A DNA stretch of 47,169 nucleotides from JAUXEH01 sp965602945 (GTDB lineage Bacteria > Acidobacteriota > Aminicenantia > Aminicenantales > Aminicenantaceae): positions 1 to 47,169 of the forward strand of contig CBFDBC010000003.1 in the NCBI GenBank assembly GCA_965602945.1, written 5' to 3'. The translations under genes were made by a program, and so were the position numbers. Under the pieces are notes generated by a model. That model had not been told where the DNA came from and did no database searches. It was given only the letters and a program-made list of their open reading frames with translations. Shown here in pieces: positions 1-7,682 of this stretch. Each line of letters begins with the position of its first letter. The stretch's first letter is position 1.

Positions 1-33
1 ATCGATTAGGCCGGGAAAACATCAGGGGGGGAA

Positions 34-1287
34 TTGGCTGCGACATTTTCCGAAAAGGTTCTGGGAAGCCGAGCCGGCAGGGACGTCAAGGCCGGAGAGG
101 TGGTCACGGTCGCCCCGGACTTCATCCTGTCACACGACAACACGGCCGCCATCAGCTTGGAGTTCGCCAAGCTGGGGGTGGAGCGGGTTCGGCGGCCGGA
201 GACGATCGTCATCATCCTGGACCATGTGGTCCCGGCGGCCGCAGAAAAATATGCACTGAACCACAAGATCATCCGGGAGTTCGTGGCCGGCCAGGACATC
301 CCCCATTTTTTCGACATCCAGAACGGCATCTGCCACCAGGTCTTTTCCGAATCCGGCTTCGCCCTTCCCGGAAAACTCATCCTGGGGGCGGATTCGCACA
401 CCACGAGCTACGGCGCCTTCGGCGCCTTCTCGGCGGGGATCGGGCGGACCGAAGTGGCCTGCCTGTGGGCCACGGACGAGATCTGGCTGCGAGTGCCCGA
501 GACCATCCGCATCGAGCTGGAGGGCTGGTTCGGGGAGGGGACCGCAGCCAAGGATGCGATCCTCAAGATCATCGGCGACAACGGCGCGGATTTCGCCAAT
601 TACATGGCGGTGGAGTTCGCAGGACCGGCCGCCGCCCGCTTCAGCCTGTCCGAGCGCCTGGTCTTCGCCAACATGGCGGCAGAGATGGGCGCCAAGAACG
701 GGTATTTCGCCCCGGACGAGAAGACACTGGCCTATCTCAAGGGACGTGCCCGGATGGAATTCACACCGGTCTTTTCGGACGCAGATGCCGATTTCGCGGG
801 TGTGCTCCGTTATGACCTTTCCGCTCTGGAACCCCAGGTCGCCTGCCCGCACACGGTGGACAACGTCCGGCCGGTGAGCGAGGTGGCGGGAACCCGCTTC
901 CATCAGGCGCTCATCGGGACCTGCACCAACGGCCGGATGGAGGACCTGCAGGCCGCGGCCCGCGTCCTCGACGGCCGCAGGATCCATCCCAACGTACGCG
1001 TGCTTGTGATCCCGGCCTCCCGGCAGGTGTACGTGCAGGCCATGAAACAGGGCATCCTCGAGATCCTGTCCGAGGCGGGCTGTGTGATCCTGAACTCCGG
1101 GTGCGGGCCCTGCCTGGGTGCCCACCAGGGGATCCTGGCCCCGGGCGAGGTGGCCCTCAGCACGGCCAACCGCAATTTCCGGGGCCGCATGGGGAGCCGT
1201 GACTCGGAGATATACCTGGCTTCGCCGGCCACGGTGGCAGCCTCCGCCCTGACCGGGACTATCACCGACCCGAGGACCGTATCATGA
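34..1287 (+). CDS. LeuC-type hydro-lyase large subunit (first pair)
   Basis: Large subunit of a two-subunit [4Fe-4S] hydro-lyase of the aconitase superfamily (3-isopropylmalate dehydratase, homoaconitase or related); 417 aa, the usual length for the short archaeal/bacterial type. The three expected cluster-ligand cysteines are present: Cys297 in GTCTNGR, and Cys357 and Cys360 in SGCGPCLG. The motif GADSHTTSYGAFG is also typical. An in-frame stop at 7-9 and the absence of ATG or GTG force a TTG start at 34, just after a G-rich stretch that could serve as ribosome binding site. The gene ends in a 4-base ATGA overlap with its small subunit. The substrate cannot be read from sequence: isopropylmalate, homocitrate, citrate and methylated malates are all used in this family. 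Confidence 0.85.
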   Translation: MAATFSEKVLGSRAGRDVKAGEVVTVAPDFILSHDNTAAISLEFAKLGVERVRRPETIVIILDHVVPAAAEKYALNHKIIREFVAGQDIPHFFDIQNGICHQVFSESGFALPGKLILGADSHTTSYGAFGAFSAGIGRTEVACLWATDEIWLRVPETIRIELEGWFGEGTAAKDAILKIIGDNGADFANYMAVEFAGPAAARFSLSERLVFANMAAEMGAKNGYFAPDEKTLAYLKGRARMEFTPVFSDADADFAGVLRYDLSALEPQVACPHTVDNVRPVSEVAGTRFHQALIGTCTNGRMEDLQAAARVLDGRRIHPNVRVLVIPASRQVYVQAMKQGILEILSEAGCVILNSGCGPCLGAHQGILAPGEVALSTANRNFRGRMGSRDSEIYLASPATVAASALTGTITDPRTVS

Positions 1288-1772
1288 AGGAAGGAAGGGT
1301 CTGGAAGTATGGGGACGACGTCAACACCGATGTCATCTTCCCGGGCAAATACACCTACGCGCTCATGGAGCCCGAGGAGATGGCAGGGCATGCCCTGGAA
1401 GACCTGGACCCGGATTTCGCCAAACAGGTCAGTCCCGGGGATGTGATCGTGGCCGGTACGAATTTCGGCTGCGGGAGCTCCCGCGAGCAGGCCGCCTCCT
1501 GCCTCAAGTTTGCCGGTGTGCAGGCCGTGATCGCCAAATCCTTCGCGCGCATCTTCTTCCGCAATGCGATCAACCAGGGCCTGCCCGTGATCCAGTCCTT
1601 GGAAGCGGTCGACGCCCTACAGACGGGCGACACGATCCGGATCGACTTCGCCCGGGGCCGCATCCACACGCCACACGGAGAATTCGAGTTCCCGCCCCCG
1701 CCCGAATCGGTCCTCGGCATCCTCCGGGCCGGCGGCCTCGTCGCCTACACGAAACTCAAGCTCAAACGCTAA
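1284..1772 (+). CDS. LeuD-type hydro-lyase small subunit (first pair)
   Basis: Small (swivel-domain) subunit partner of the preceding large subunit; 162 aa, typical for LeuD/HacB of the short type. Motifs: NTDVIFPGKYTY near the N terminus, NFGCGSSREQA around residue 54, and SFARIFFRNAINQGLP around residue 80. The ATG overlaps the stop of the large subunit, indicating translational coupling and a 1:1 complex. The loop after the N-terminal motif, which helps choose substrate in this family, reads YTYALMEPEEMA. I do not recognise it as clearly the isopropylmalate or the homoaconitate type, so the substrate is left open. It is followed by a 416-bp gap before the next gene. Confidence 0.85.
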   Translation: MKEGRVWKYGDDVNTDVIFPGKYTYALMEPEEMAGHALEDLDPDFAKQVSPGDVIVAGTNFGCGSSREQAASCLKFAGVQAVIAKSFARIFFRNAINQGLPVIQSLEAVDALQTGDTIRIDFARGRIHTPHGEFEFPPPPESVLGILRAGGLVAYTKLKLKR

Positions 1773-1811
1773 ATCGATATATAACACTGTCCCGCGGAGG
1801 CATTTCCAAAA

Positions 1812-1827
1812 TCTCGATATATCGAGA
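1812..1827. promoter_or_regulatory. 16-bp perfect palindrome
   Basis: TCTCGATATATCGAGA is a perfect 16-bp inverted repeat in the gap behind the leuD-like gene. A second copy of TCGATATAT lies 40 bp upstream at 1774-1782. It could be a dimeric regulator site; no regulator is identifiable in the window, and chance cannot be excluded. Confidence 0.3.
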
Positions 1828-1896
1828 GCAGGTGTGCAAGCTGAAGAGGTATGACCTGTGACTCCACATCAGCATTTCAGAACATGCAATAAATTC

Positions 1897-2040
1897 TGTT
1901 CCGGCGGGTAAACTGATAAGGAGGCCGTCCGGAGGCGAGCGGGCATGGTTCCTCGTAGAGGAGAGCGAGCCGAGGAATAAGGCGAGATTCCTCGCCGGGG
2001 AAGATCGCCGGGCCGACGTTTCAGTTTACCCGCCTGAACA
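1897..2040. repeat. Structured inverted-repeat element (MITE-like)
   Basis: Two 20-nt arms (1897-1916 and 2021-2040) are inverted copies with one mismatch and enclose 104 bp. Inside, segment 1971-1978 (CGAGGAAT) can pair either with 1949-1955 (TTCCTCG) or with 1987-1994 (ATTCCTCG), and 1981-1986 with 1991-1996 forms a 6-bp stem closed by a four-base loop. No plausible ORF lies inside. It may be a miniature transposable element or a structured RNA in the gap 1773-2188; nothing shows which. Confidence 0.5.
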
Positions 2041-2082
2041 AAAAAACGCCTTTTTTGAAATGCTTGCCTCTCGACATAGGGT

Positions 2083-2111
2083 TTGAACTTTTCGCCCCGC
2101 TCTTCTATCAT
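2083..2111 (+). promoter_or_regulatory. Candidate sigma70 promoter for the dehydrogenase operon
   Basis: TTGAAC (2083-2088) and TATCAT (2106-2111) are separated by 17 bp, about 78 bases before the dehydrogenase start. The -10 matches five of six consensus bases and the -35 four of six. It lies downstream of the inverted-repeat element, so that element would not be in the transcript made from here. Confidence 0.4.
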
Positions 2112-2188
2112 AGAGCCTAGATGATTCACGGGTCGAGTTTGCCATAGATGGTAGGCGCGGCAGGTTAAACTTTAGAGAGGAGACATAG

Positions 2189-3307
2189 ATGCCGAAATAC
2201 CGGATAGCCGTTCTGCCCGGAGATGGAGTGGGCGTTGAGGTCATGGAAGCAGCCCGGATCGTGCTGGACAAAATGCGGTTCGATGCCGAGTATGTGGAGG
2301 GGGACATCGGATGGGAATTCTGGTGCAAAGAGGGGGATCCACTCCCTGAAAGGACCATCTCGCTGCTCAAAAACACGGATGCCTGCCTGTTCGGCGCCAT
2401 CACCTCCAAGCCCAGGGAGGATGCGGCCGAGGAGCTCGACCCCAAGCTGCGGGACCAGGGCTTCGCCTACTTCAGCCCCATCGTGCGGCTGCGTCAGGAA
2501 TTCAACCTCTATACCAACCTGAGGCCCTGCAAGGCCTACCCCGGTAATCCGCTCAACTACCGGGATGATGTCGACCTGGTCATCTTCCGGGAAAACACGG
2601 AAGGCATGTATGCGGGCGTGGAGTTCTTTCCCCTGCCCCAGAAGGTCAAGGACGCGCTGCTCCTGCACCCCAAGATGCAGAAGTTTGCGGAGGTTCCCAA
2701 CGAGGAGCTGGCGCTAAGCACGCGCATCATGACCCGGAAGGGGTGCTCGCGCATCCTGCGCCGGTCCTTCGAATACGCCCGTCAGCACAAGCGCCGGTCG
2801 GTCACACTCGTAGAGAAGCCCAACGTGCTGCGGGAGACCGGGGGGTTCATCCTCGACCTGGCCCGCAGGATGGCGCCCGAATTCCCGGATGTGGAGTTCT
2901 GGGAGGCCAACGTGGATGCCATGGCCATGTGGCTGGTCAAGAACCCCCAGGATTACGCGGTGCTGGTGGCGGAGAACCTCTTCGGCGACATCATCTCCGA
3001 CCTGGCGGCCCAGCTGGTGGGCGGCCTGGGCTTCGCCTGCAGCGGCAACATCGGGGACGACTATGCGGTGTTCGAGCCCACCCACGGCTCCGCCCCCAAG
3101 TACACCGGCATGTACAAGGTCAACCCCACGGCCATGCTGCTGGCCACCAAGATGATGTTCGACTGGTTGGGAGAGGAGGAAGACGCCGTCCGGCTGGAGG
3201 CGGCCATAGCGGCGGTGATCAAGGAAGGGAAGACCCGGACCTATGACCTGGGTGGGACCTCGACCACGCTGGACATGGCCCATGCCGTGGCCGCGCATCT
3301 GGAGTGA
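2189..3307 (+). CDS. Isocitrate/isopropylmalate dehydrogenase family, NADP-type residues
   Basis: Beta-decarboxylating 3-hydroxyacid dehydrogenase, 372 aa, which oxidises and decarboxylates isocitrate, isopropylmalate, homoisocitrate or a similar acid. Visible family motifs are LRPCKAYPG, RENTEGMYAGVE, the catalytic lysine in VEKPNVLRE (Lys210), and ENLFGDIISD. The nucleotide-binding loop reads HGSAPKYTGMYKVNP, with Lys304, Tyr305 and Val311 where E. coli NADP-isocitrate dehydrogenase has Lys344, Tyr345 and Val351. NADP preference is therefore likely, and isocitrate is a good candidate substrate. The start has a GAGAGGAG ribosome site. The stop lies 6 bases before the second large hydro-lyase subunit, so the three following genes probably act with it in one pathway. 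Confidence 0.85.
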   Translation: MPKYRIAVLPGDGVGVEVMEAARIVLDKMRFDAEYVEGDIGWEFWCKEGDPLPERTISLLKNTDACLFGAITSKPREDAAEELDPKLRDQGFAYFSPIVRLRQEFNLYTNLRPCKAYPGNPLNYRDDVDLVIFRENTEGMYAGVEFFPLPQKVKDALLLHPKMQKFAEVPNEELALSTRIMTRKGCSRILRRSFEYARQHKRRSVTLVEKPNVLRETGGFILDLARRMAPEFPDVEFWEANVDAMAMWLVKNPQDYAVLVAENLFGDIISDLAAQLVGGLGFACSGNIGDDYAVFEPTHGSAPKYTGMYKVNPTAMLLATKMMFDWLGEEEDAVRLEAAIAAVIKEGKTRTYDLGGTSTTLDMAHAVAAHLE

Positions 3308-3313
3308 GGCCGG

Positions 3314-4564
3314 ATGGGACAGACCATAGTCGAGAAGATCATCCAGGCGCACACAGGGGACGAGGCCGCGCCGGGGAAGATCGTGTGGATGGACCTCGAC
3401 GTCCGTTCGGCGCGGGACTTCGGCGGGCCCAACGTGGTCAAGAATTTCGAGGCCGAGTACGGCCAGGCCCCGGTGGACGACCCGGCTCGGACCTTCTTCA
3501 CCTTCGACCTGTGCGTGCCGGCCTGTTCCCTCAAATATGCGGACAACCAGCAGATCTGCAGGGAGTTCGCCCGCCGGCAGGGGATACGGGTGTTCGACGT
3601 GGACGAGGGGATCGGATCCCATGTGCTGATCGAGAAGGGCTCGGCCCGCCCCGGGGGCACGGTCGTTGGCACCGACAGCCATCTCAACATCCTGGGCGCC
3701 GTCGGGTGTTTCGGGCAGGGCATGGGTGATGTGGACATCACCTTCGCCTTCAAGACCGGCCGCAGCTGGTTCCAGGTGCCAGAGACCCTCAAGGTTGTGC
3801 TGAAGGGGGAGGCCGGATGCGCTTCCGCCAAGGACCTGACGCTGTTCCTGCTCAGGGAACTGGGAACCCGGAAGGCCGCGCTCCGGGCCGTGGAGTTCTA
3901 CGGTGACCCGGTCCGTGGGCTTTCCCTCTCCGGACGCATCACGCTGTGCAGCATGGTCACCGAGATGGCGGGGATCATCGGCTTCATCCCTGAATGGAAT
4001 GATGAGGCCGCTCAAGAGATGGAACACCTGACGGGCGGGTCCTTCCACCATCCCCTGGCCGACATGGACGCCGGCTATGCCGAAGTCCTGGAGCTCGCTG
4101 CAGGGGACATACCCTCCCTGACTGCGGCTCCTCACCTGCCCACGAACGTGGAAGAGGTCCGGGACCTGAAAGAGGTAAGCATCGACACGGGTTTCATTGG
4201 GTCCTGCACCAACGGGCGTTTCGAGGACCTGCAGGCGGCCGGACGCATCCTCAAGGGCCGGAGGATAAAGGATGGGATCACCCTCAAGGTGGTCCCGGCC
4301 ACACGCCACGTTTACGGCCGGATGCTGGAGTCAGGGCTGCTTCAAGACCTGTTCGCTGCCGGCGCCGTGGTCTCCAATCCGGGCTGCGGCGGCTGCGCCG
4401 ATGGACACATCGGCCTCACCGGACGCAACGAGGTGCAGATCAGCACGGGCAACCGCAACTTCGAGGGCAAGCAGGGTAAGGGCCGCACATATCTGGCCGG
4501 CCCGGAAGTCGTGGCCGCCTCTTGCCTGACCGGCCGCATCACCTCTCCGGAGGACCTGTTATGA
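3314..4564 (+). CDS. LeuC/aconitase-type hydro-lyase large subunit (second pair)
   Basis: Second [4Fe-4S] hydro-lyase large subunit, 416 aa. Cluster ligands are visible as Cys298 in GSCTNGR, and Cys358 and Cys361 in NPGCGGCADG. It is clearly diverged from the first large subunit: it has GTDSHLNILGAVG and a CGGC rather than CGPC cluster motif, so the two pairs are probably not isozymes of recent origin. It sits directly behind the dehydrogenase and overlaps its small subunit by ATGA. One possibility is a split aconitase feeding an NADP-isocitrate dehydrogenase, with the other pair making isopropylmalate. The reverse assignment or a homoaconitase role is not excluded. Confidence 0.85.
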   Translation: MGQTIVEKIIQAHTGDEAAPGKIVWMDLDVRSARDFGGPNVVKNFEAEYGQAPVDDPARTFFTFDLCVPACSLKYADNQQICREFARRQGIRVFDVDEGIGSHVLIEKGSARPGGTVVGTDSHLNILGAVGCFGQGMGDVDITFAFKTGRSWFQVPETLKVVLKGEAGCASAKDLTLFLLRELGTRKAALRAVEFYGDPVRGLSLSGRITLCSMVTEMAGIIGFIPEWNDEAAQEMEHLTGGSFHHPLADMDAGYAEVLELAAGDIPSLTAAPHLPTNVEEVRDLKEVSIDTGFIGSCTNGRFEDLQAAGRILKGRRIKDGITLKVVPATRHVYGRMLESGLLQDLFAAGAVVSNPGCGGCADGHIGLTGRNEVQISTGNRNFEGKQGKGRTYLAGPEVVAASCLTGRITSPEDLL

Positions 4565-5109
4565 GCAGGCCACTGGTTCTGGAGGGACGGATCTGGGTCC
4601 TGACCGGCCGGGACGGGAACCTCATCGAGGACATCGACACGGATCAGATCTTCCACAACGCCCATCTCCACATCACCGAGGTGTCGGAGATGGGCCCCTT
4701 TGCACTGGGCAACCTGGAAGGCTGGAAGCACTTCGCGGGCGAGGCCCGGGAGGGCGACCTCGTCTTCGCCGGCAGGAACTTCGGGGCGGGTTCGTCCCGC
4801 CAGCAGGCCGTTGACTGCTTCCTGGCCCTGGGCATTTGCCTCATCGCCGCCCCTTCCTTCGGTGCCATATACTTCCGCAACGCAGTCAACTCAGGGCTGC
4901 CGGTCCTGGACGGCCCAGGCCTGGCGGAGCTGGCCGGGGATGGAAAACTCCAGACGGGAGATGCGGTCAGCCTCGACCTGCACTCCGGGGAGGGGCGCAG
5001 CCTGACACGGGGGTTGGATTTCCGGCTGCAGCCCATGAGCGGCGTCCAGCATGACATCTGGCTGGCCGGAGGCCTGTTCGCCTATGCACGGGAAGGATCG
5101 GGAGGATAA
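4561..5109 (+). CDS. LeuD-type hydro-lyase small subunit (second pair)
   Basis: Small swivel-domain partner of the second large subunit, 182 aa. Motifs: DIDTDQIFHN near residue 24, NFGAGSSRQQAVD, and SFGAIYFRNAVNSGLP. The start is taken as the ATG at 4561, which overlaps the stop of the large subunit by ATGA; an upstream in-frame extension to 4522 would lie wholly inside that gene. The loop after the first motif (HLHITEVSEMG) differs strongly from the first small subunit, supporting different substrates for the two pairs. Three bases separate it from tsaB. Confidence 0.82.
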   Translation: MSRPLVLEGRIWVLTGRDGNLIEDIDTDQIFHNAHLHITEVSEMGPFALGNLEGWKHFAGEAREGDLVFAGRNFGAGSSRQQAVDCFLALGICLIAAPSFGAIYFRNAVNSGLPVLDGPGLAELAGDGKLQTGDAVSLDLHSGEGRSLTRGLDFRLQPMSGVQHDIWLAGGLFAYAREGSGG

Positions 5110-5112
5110 GCC

Positions 5113-5796
5113 GTGCTGATCCTGGCCGTGGACACCAACACCTCAGCCGGATCGGTCGCCGTCCTGCGGGGGAGGCGGCTGCTGGCCGAGGTTAACCTGG
5201 ACTCTCCCCGGACCCATTCGGAGCGGCTGCTCCCGTCCATCGACCTGCTGATGGACGCTCTGGGCATCCGCCTCGCGGACATCGACGGTTATGCCCTGGC
5301 CGTTGGTCCCGGATCGTTCACCGGGATCCGCATCGGCATGAGCACTGTGAAATCCTTCGCCTTCTCTTCCCGCAAGCCCATCGCCGCGGTCTCCAACCTC
5401 GAGGCGCTGGCGCTGAAGATCAAACAGACCCAGGCGCGGCTGCTCTGTCCCCTCATGGATGCCAAAAAGAGCGAGGTTTACTCCGGCCTGTTCGAAGTGC
5501 GGGCCGGAGGCATGCGGGAGATCGTCGCGCAGGGCTTATACAGGCCCGACCGCCTGTTCTCGCAGTTTCCCTCCCACCGGATCATCACCTTCATCGGGAG
5601 CGGAGTGCCCGTGTACCGGGACAGGCTCGCGGACTACTTCAAGGACAAGGCCCGGCTCTCCCGGCGTTCGCTCCATGTCGGCTTCGAGGTCGGTCTCCTC
5701 GGTTATGAGCGGCTGAAGTCCGGCCGGGGCCTGGACAGCTTCCAGGTCGAGCCCCTGTATTTCCGGAGATCGCAGGCAGAAGAAGGCCGCCCGTAG
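5113..5796 (+). CDS. tsaB: tRNA t6A biosynthesis protein TsaB
   Basis: Non-catalytic ASKHA-fold partner of TsaD in the cytoplasmic complex that places threonylcarbamoyl on A37 of ANN-decoding tRNAs. The 227-aa protein begins LILAVDTNTSAGSVAV and contains the hallmark GPGSFTGIRIG around residue 66; length is typical. A GTG start is chosen because GGAGG at 5101-5105 sits at the right distance and the conserved N terminus begins there. It follows the hydro-lyase operon by 3 bases and precedes rimI by 4, the common tsaB-rimI pairing. TsaC, TsaD and TsaE are not in the window. Confidence 0.92.
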   Translation: MLILAVDTNTSAGSVAVLRGRRLLAEVNLDSPRTHSERLLPSIDLLMDALGIRLADIDGYALAVGPGSFTGIRIGMSTVKSFAFSSRKPIAAVSNLEALALKIKQTQARLLCPLMDAKKSEVYSGLFEVRAGGMREIVAQGLYRPDRLFSQFPSHRIITFIGSGVPVYRDRLADYFKDKARLSRRSLHVGFEVGLLGYERLKSGRGLDSFQVEPLYFRRSQAEEGRP

Positions 5797-5800
5797 CGCC

Positions 5801-6283
5801 ATGCTGCCCCCTCCCACGTATTACCTCAGGCGTATGCAGGAGCGGGACCTCCCTTTCATAATGGAGATCGAGAGGCTGTCCTTCCCCAATCCCTGGCAGG
5901 AGTCCTCCTTTCGGGGCGAGATCGAGAACCTGCACATTACCTACCCCAGTGTCATCGTGCAGAGGCCGCACGACCGGATCATCGGGTACATCATATTCTG
6001 GTACGAGGCGGATAAGGCCCAGATAAGCAATTTCGCGCTGCATCCTGACTTCAGGGGCCTGGGGGTGGGGGAGTCAGCGCTCAAGGAGATCCTGGGCGCC
6101 ATCCGGGCCATGGGGGCCGGGCATGTCGTGCTGGAAGTCCGGCCGTCCAACGTCTCGGCCCTGAGTCTGTATCAAAAACACGGGTTCGTGATGTTGGGGA
6201 CGAGGCTGGGCTATTATCAAAATCCGCCGGAAGACGCCCTTGTCATGATCCGTTATTTTGATCCTTTCCCTCAACGTGACTGA
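5801..6283 (+). CDS. rimI: GNAT acetyltransferase, RimI-like
   Basis: GNAT-family N-acetyltransferase, 160 aa, most like RimI, which acetylates the N-terminal alanine of ribosomal protein S18. The acetyl-CoA-binding motif A is visible as FRGLGVGESAL near residue 87, followed by EVRPSNVSALSLYQKHGF, the standard RimI motif B. It lies 4 bases behind tsaB, the usual neighbour. The Shine-Dalgarno for the ATG at 5801 is poor, so expression may be coupled to tsaB; an internal ATG at 5834 is a possible alternative start. True substrate is inferred from family and context. Confidence 0.85.
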   Translation: MLPPPTYYLRRMQERDLPFIMEIERLSFPNPWQESSFRGEIENLHITYPSVIVQRPHDRIIGYIIFWYEADKAQISNFALHPDFRGLGVGESALKEILGAIRAMGAGHVVLEVRPSNVSALSLYQKHGFVMLGTRLGYYQNPPEDALVMIRYFDPFPQRD

Positions 6284-6313
6284 ACACGGCCGTTCCTTTC
6301 ACTCCCACCCATG

Positions 6314-7087
6314 TCAGTAGTCGACCCGGATGAGGCAGAGGCCCCTGGCCGGGGCCGTGGGAGTAGCCCCTACCGTTCGGGCCCTGTGTTCGAAAATCTC
6401 TTCGATGGCCCCCGGTTCCACCCTGCCTTTGCCGACTTCCAGAAGGGTGCCGACCATAGTCCGGACCATGTACTGTAGAAAGCCGTTGGCCTCGACCGTG
6501 TAGGTGATCTCGCCTCCGGAAGCTCCGATTTCCGAGCGGGTGACTTTCCGCACGGGATGCCGCAGCCGGTTGGAGGAGAAGGATGTGAAGTCGGCCTCCC
6601 GGACAAAGAGCCCGGCCGCGGTCTTCATCTTCCCCACATCCAGGGGGCCCGGCCAGTGCAGGGCGTATCGTACATCGAAGGGGCTGATCGGCCGGGTGTT
6701 CATGATCCGGTATCGGTACACTTTGGAACGGGCCGACTTCCGTGCATGGAACGTGTCGTCCACCCGTTCGAGCGACAGAACCCGGATGTCATCGGGGAGC
6801 TGGCCGTTCAGGGCCCGGAGCAGCTCTGCGTCATCCAGGTCGAGATCGGCCTGGAAGCTGGCTACCTGGCCCAGGGCATGCACGCCCGCATCCGTGCGCC
6901 CGGCACCCTGGACCGGGATACGGCGGGAGCGGAAACGGAAAAGCGCGTCCTCCAGAGTACCCTGGATGGTCTTTTTCCGGGGCTGAAGCTGCCAGCCGTG
7001 ATATTCCGTCCCGTCATAGCTGATGACGATCTTGTAGCTCTGCTTCATCTCGATCGGCTCCCGAACAGGAGATTTTCCCTGCCTCAT
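6314..7087 (-). CDS. truA: tRNA pseudouridine(38-40) synthase TruA
   Basis: Makes pseudouridine at positions 38-40 of the tRNA anticodon stem-loop. The catalytic aspartate is in the family motif GRTDAGVHALGQVASF around residue 63; YDGTEYHGWQ near the N terminus and the C-terminal PTAPARGLCL are also diagnostic. Two starts are possible. The ATG at 7087 forms a TGATG overlap with the upstream gene, suggesting coupling, giving 257 aa. The ATG at 7048 gives 244 aa and a more typical N terminus (MKQSYKIVISYDG). The gene converges on rimI. Confidence 0.92.
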   Translation of the reverse strand: MRQGKSPVREPIEMKQSYKIVISYDGTEYHGWQLQPRKKTIQGTLEDALFRFRSRRIPVQGAGRTDAGVHALGQVASFQADLDLDDAELLRALNGQLPDDIRVLSLERVDDTFHARKSARSKVYRYRIMNTRPISPFDVRYALHWPGPLDVGKMKTAAGLFVREADFTSFSSNRLRHPVRKVTRSEIGASGGEITYTVEANGFLQYMVRTMVGTLLEVGKGRVEPGAIEEIFEHRARTVGATPTAPARGLCLIRVDY

Positions 7088-7560
7088 CAGCTGAGCAGGG
7101 GAAAGAACTCCTTCAAGGCCTGTTCCACAGCCTCTTCAGCAGTCTCCACCGGTATCACACCCTCGATGTCCCAGGTCCCGAGGCCTACGATCCTCTTCTC
7201 ATGGACCCGGCCGTAGGCGATCTCCGACAGCGTTCCGAAGGAGCCGTCCACGGCGATGAGGGTGTCCGAGTTCATGACCACCAGGTTGTTCCGGGAATAG
7301 CCCATGCCGGTTGCCACGGCGATGTCGATGTGGGAATTGGCATCCTTGGGTGAACCGCCGGGAAGGATCCCGAGCGTCAGCCCACCTGCCTGCCGGGCTC
7401 CGCGGGCGGCCGCCTCCATGACCCCACCCAGGCCGCCGCACACCAGGATGGCGCCCTTCTCGGCGATGAGCCGGCCGACCTCGTAAGCGATCTCCCGGAA
7501 TCGGGCTTCCGGGACCGCGCCGCCTATGACACCGACCCGGATCTTGTTTTTTAGGTCCAT
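7087..7560 (-). CDS. LOG-like Rossmann protein (TIGR00725-type)
   Basis: Small Rossmann-fold protein of 157 aa related to the LOG/lysine-decarboxylase-like superfamily. It has the nucleotide-binding motif CGGLGGVMEAAARGA around residue 42 and GSFGTLSEIA around residue 106, a relaxed form of the PGGxGTxxE signature. Members of the full LOG family hydrolyse nucleoside monophosphates; the function of this shorter group is not established, and the altered signature makes activity uncertain. GAGGAGAG precedes the ATG. It forms a two-gene unit with truA through a TGATG junction. Confidence 0.75.
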   Translation of the reverse strand: MDLKNKIRVGVIGGAVPEARFREIAYEVGRLIAEKGAILVCGGLGGVMEAAARGARQAGGLTLGILPGGSPKDANSHIDIAVATGMGYSRNNLVVMNSDTLIAVDGSFGTLSEIAYGRVHEKRIVGLGTWDIEGVIPVETAEEAVEQALKEFFPLLS

Positions 7561-7592
7561 GCTCTCTCCTCGTCGGAATATGTATTAGGGAT

Positions 7593-7619
7593 ATTATATA
7601 AGACGCCCGCAAAGTGCAA
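7593..7619 (-). promoter_or_regulatory. Candidate promoter for LOG-like gene and truA
   Basis: On the minus strand a perfect TATAAT (7598-7593) lies 15 bp from TTGCAC (7619-7614). The spacing is short but usable. It sits 33 bases before the ATG in the divergent gap shared with the sulfatase gene. Confidence 0.35.
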
Positions 7620-7682
7620 TCCGTGTCACAGGATTGAACCGTCACACCAAATAGACTACAATGCCCAATTGAGGTTGAGCCG

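Noticed and set aside
1773..2188. Leucine leader peptide or T-box ahead of the dehydrogenase operon
   Set aside because: No short ORF with clustered Leu codons and no T-box core were found. The structured element lies upstream of the likely promoter.
2714..4309. A 531-codon open frame on the minus strand
   Set aside because: Antisense to the dehydrogenase and the second hydro-lyase large subunit; low-complexity Gly/Pro/Arg/His composition typical of a shadow frame.
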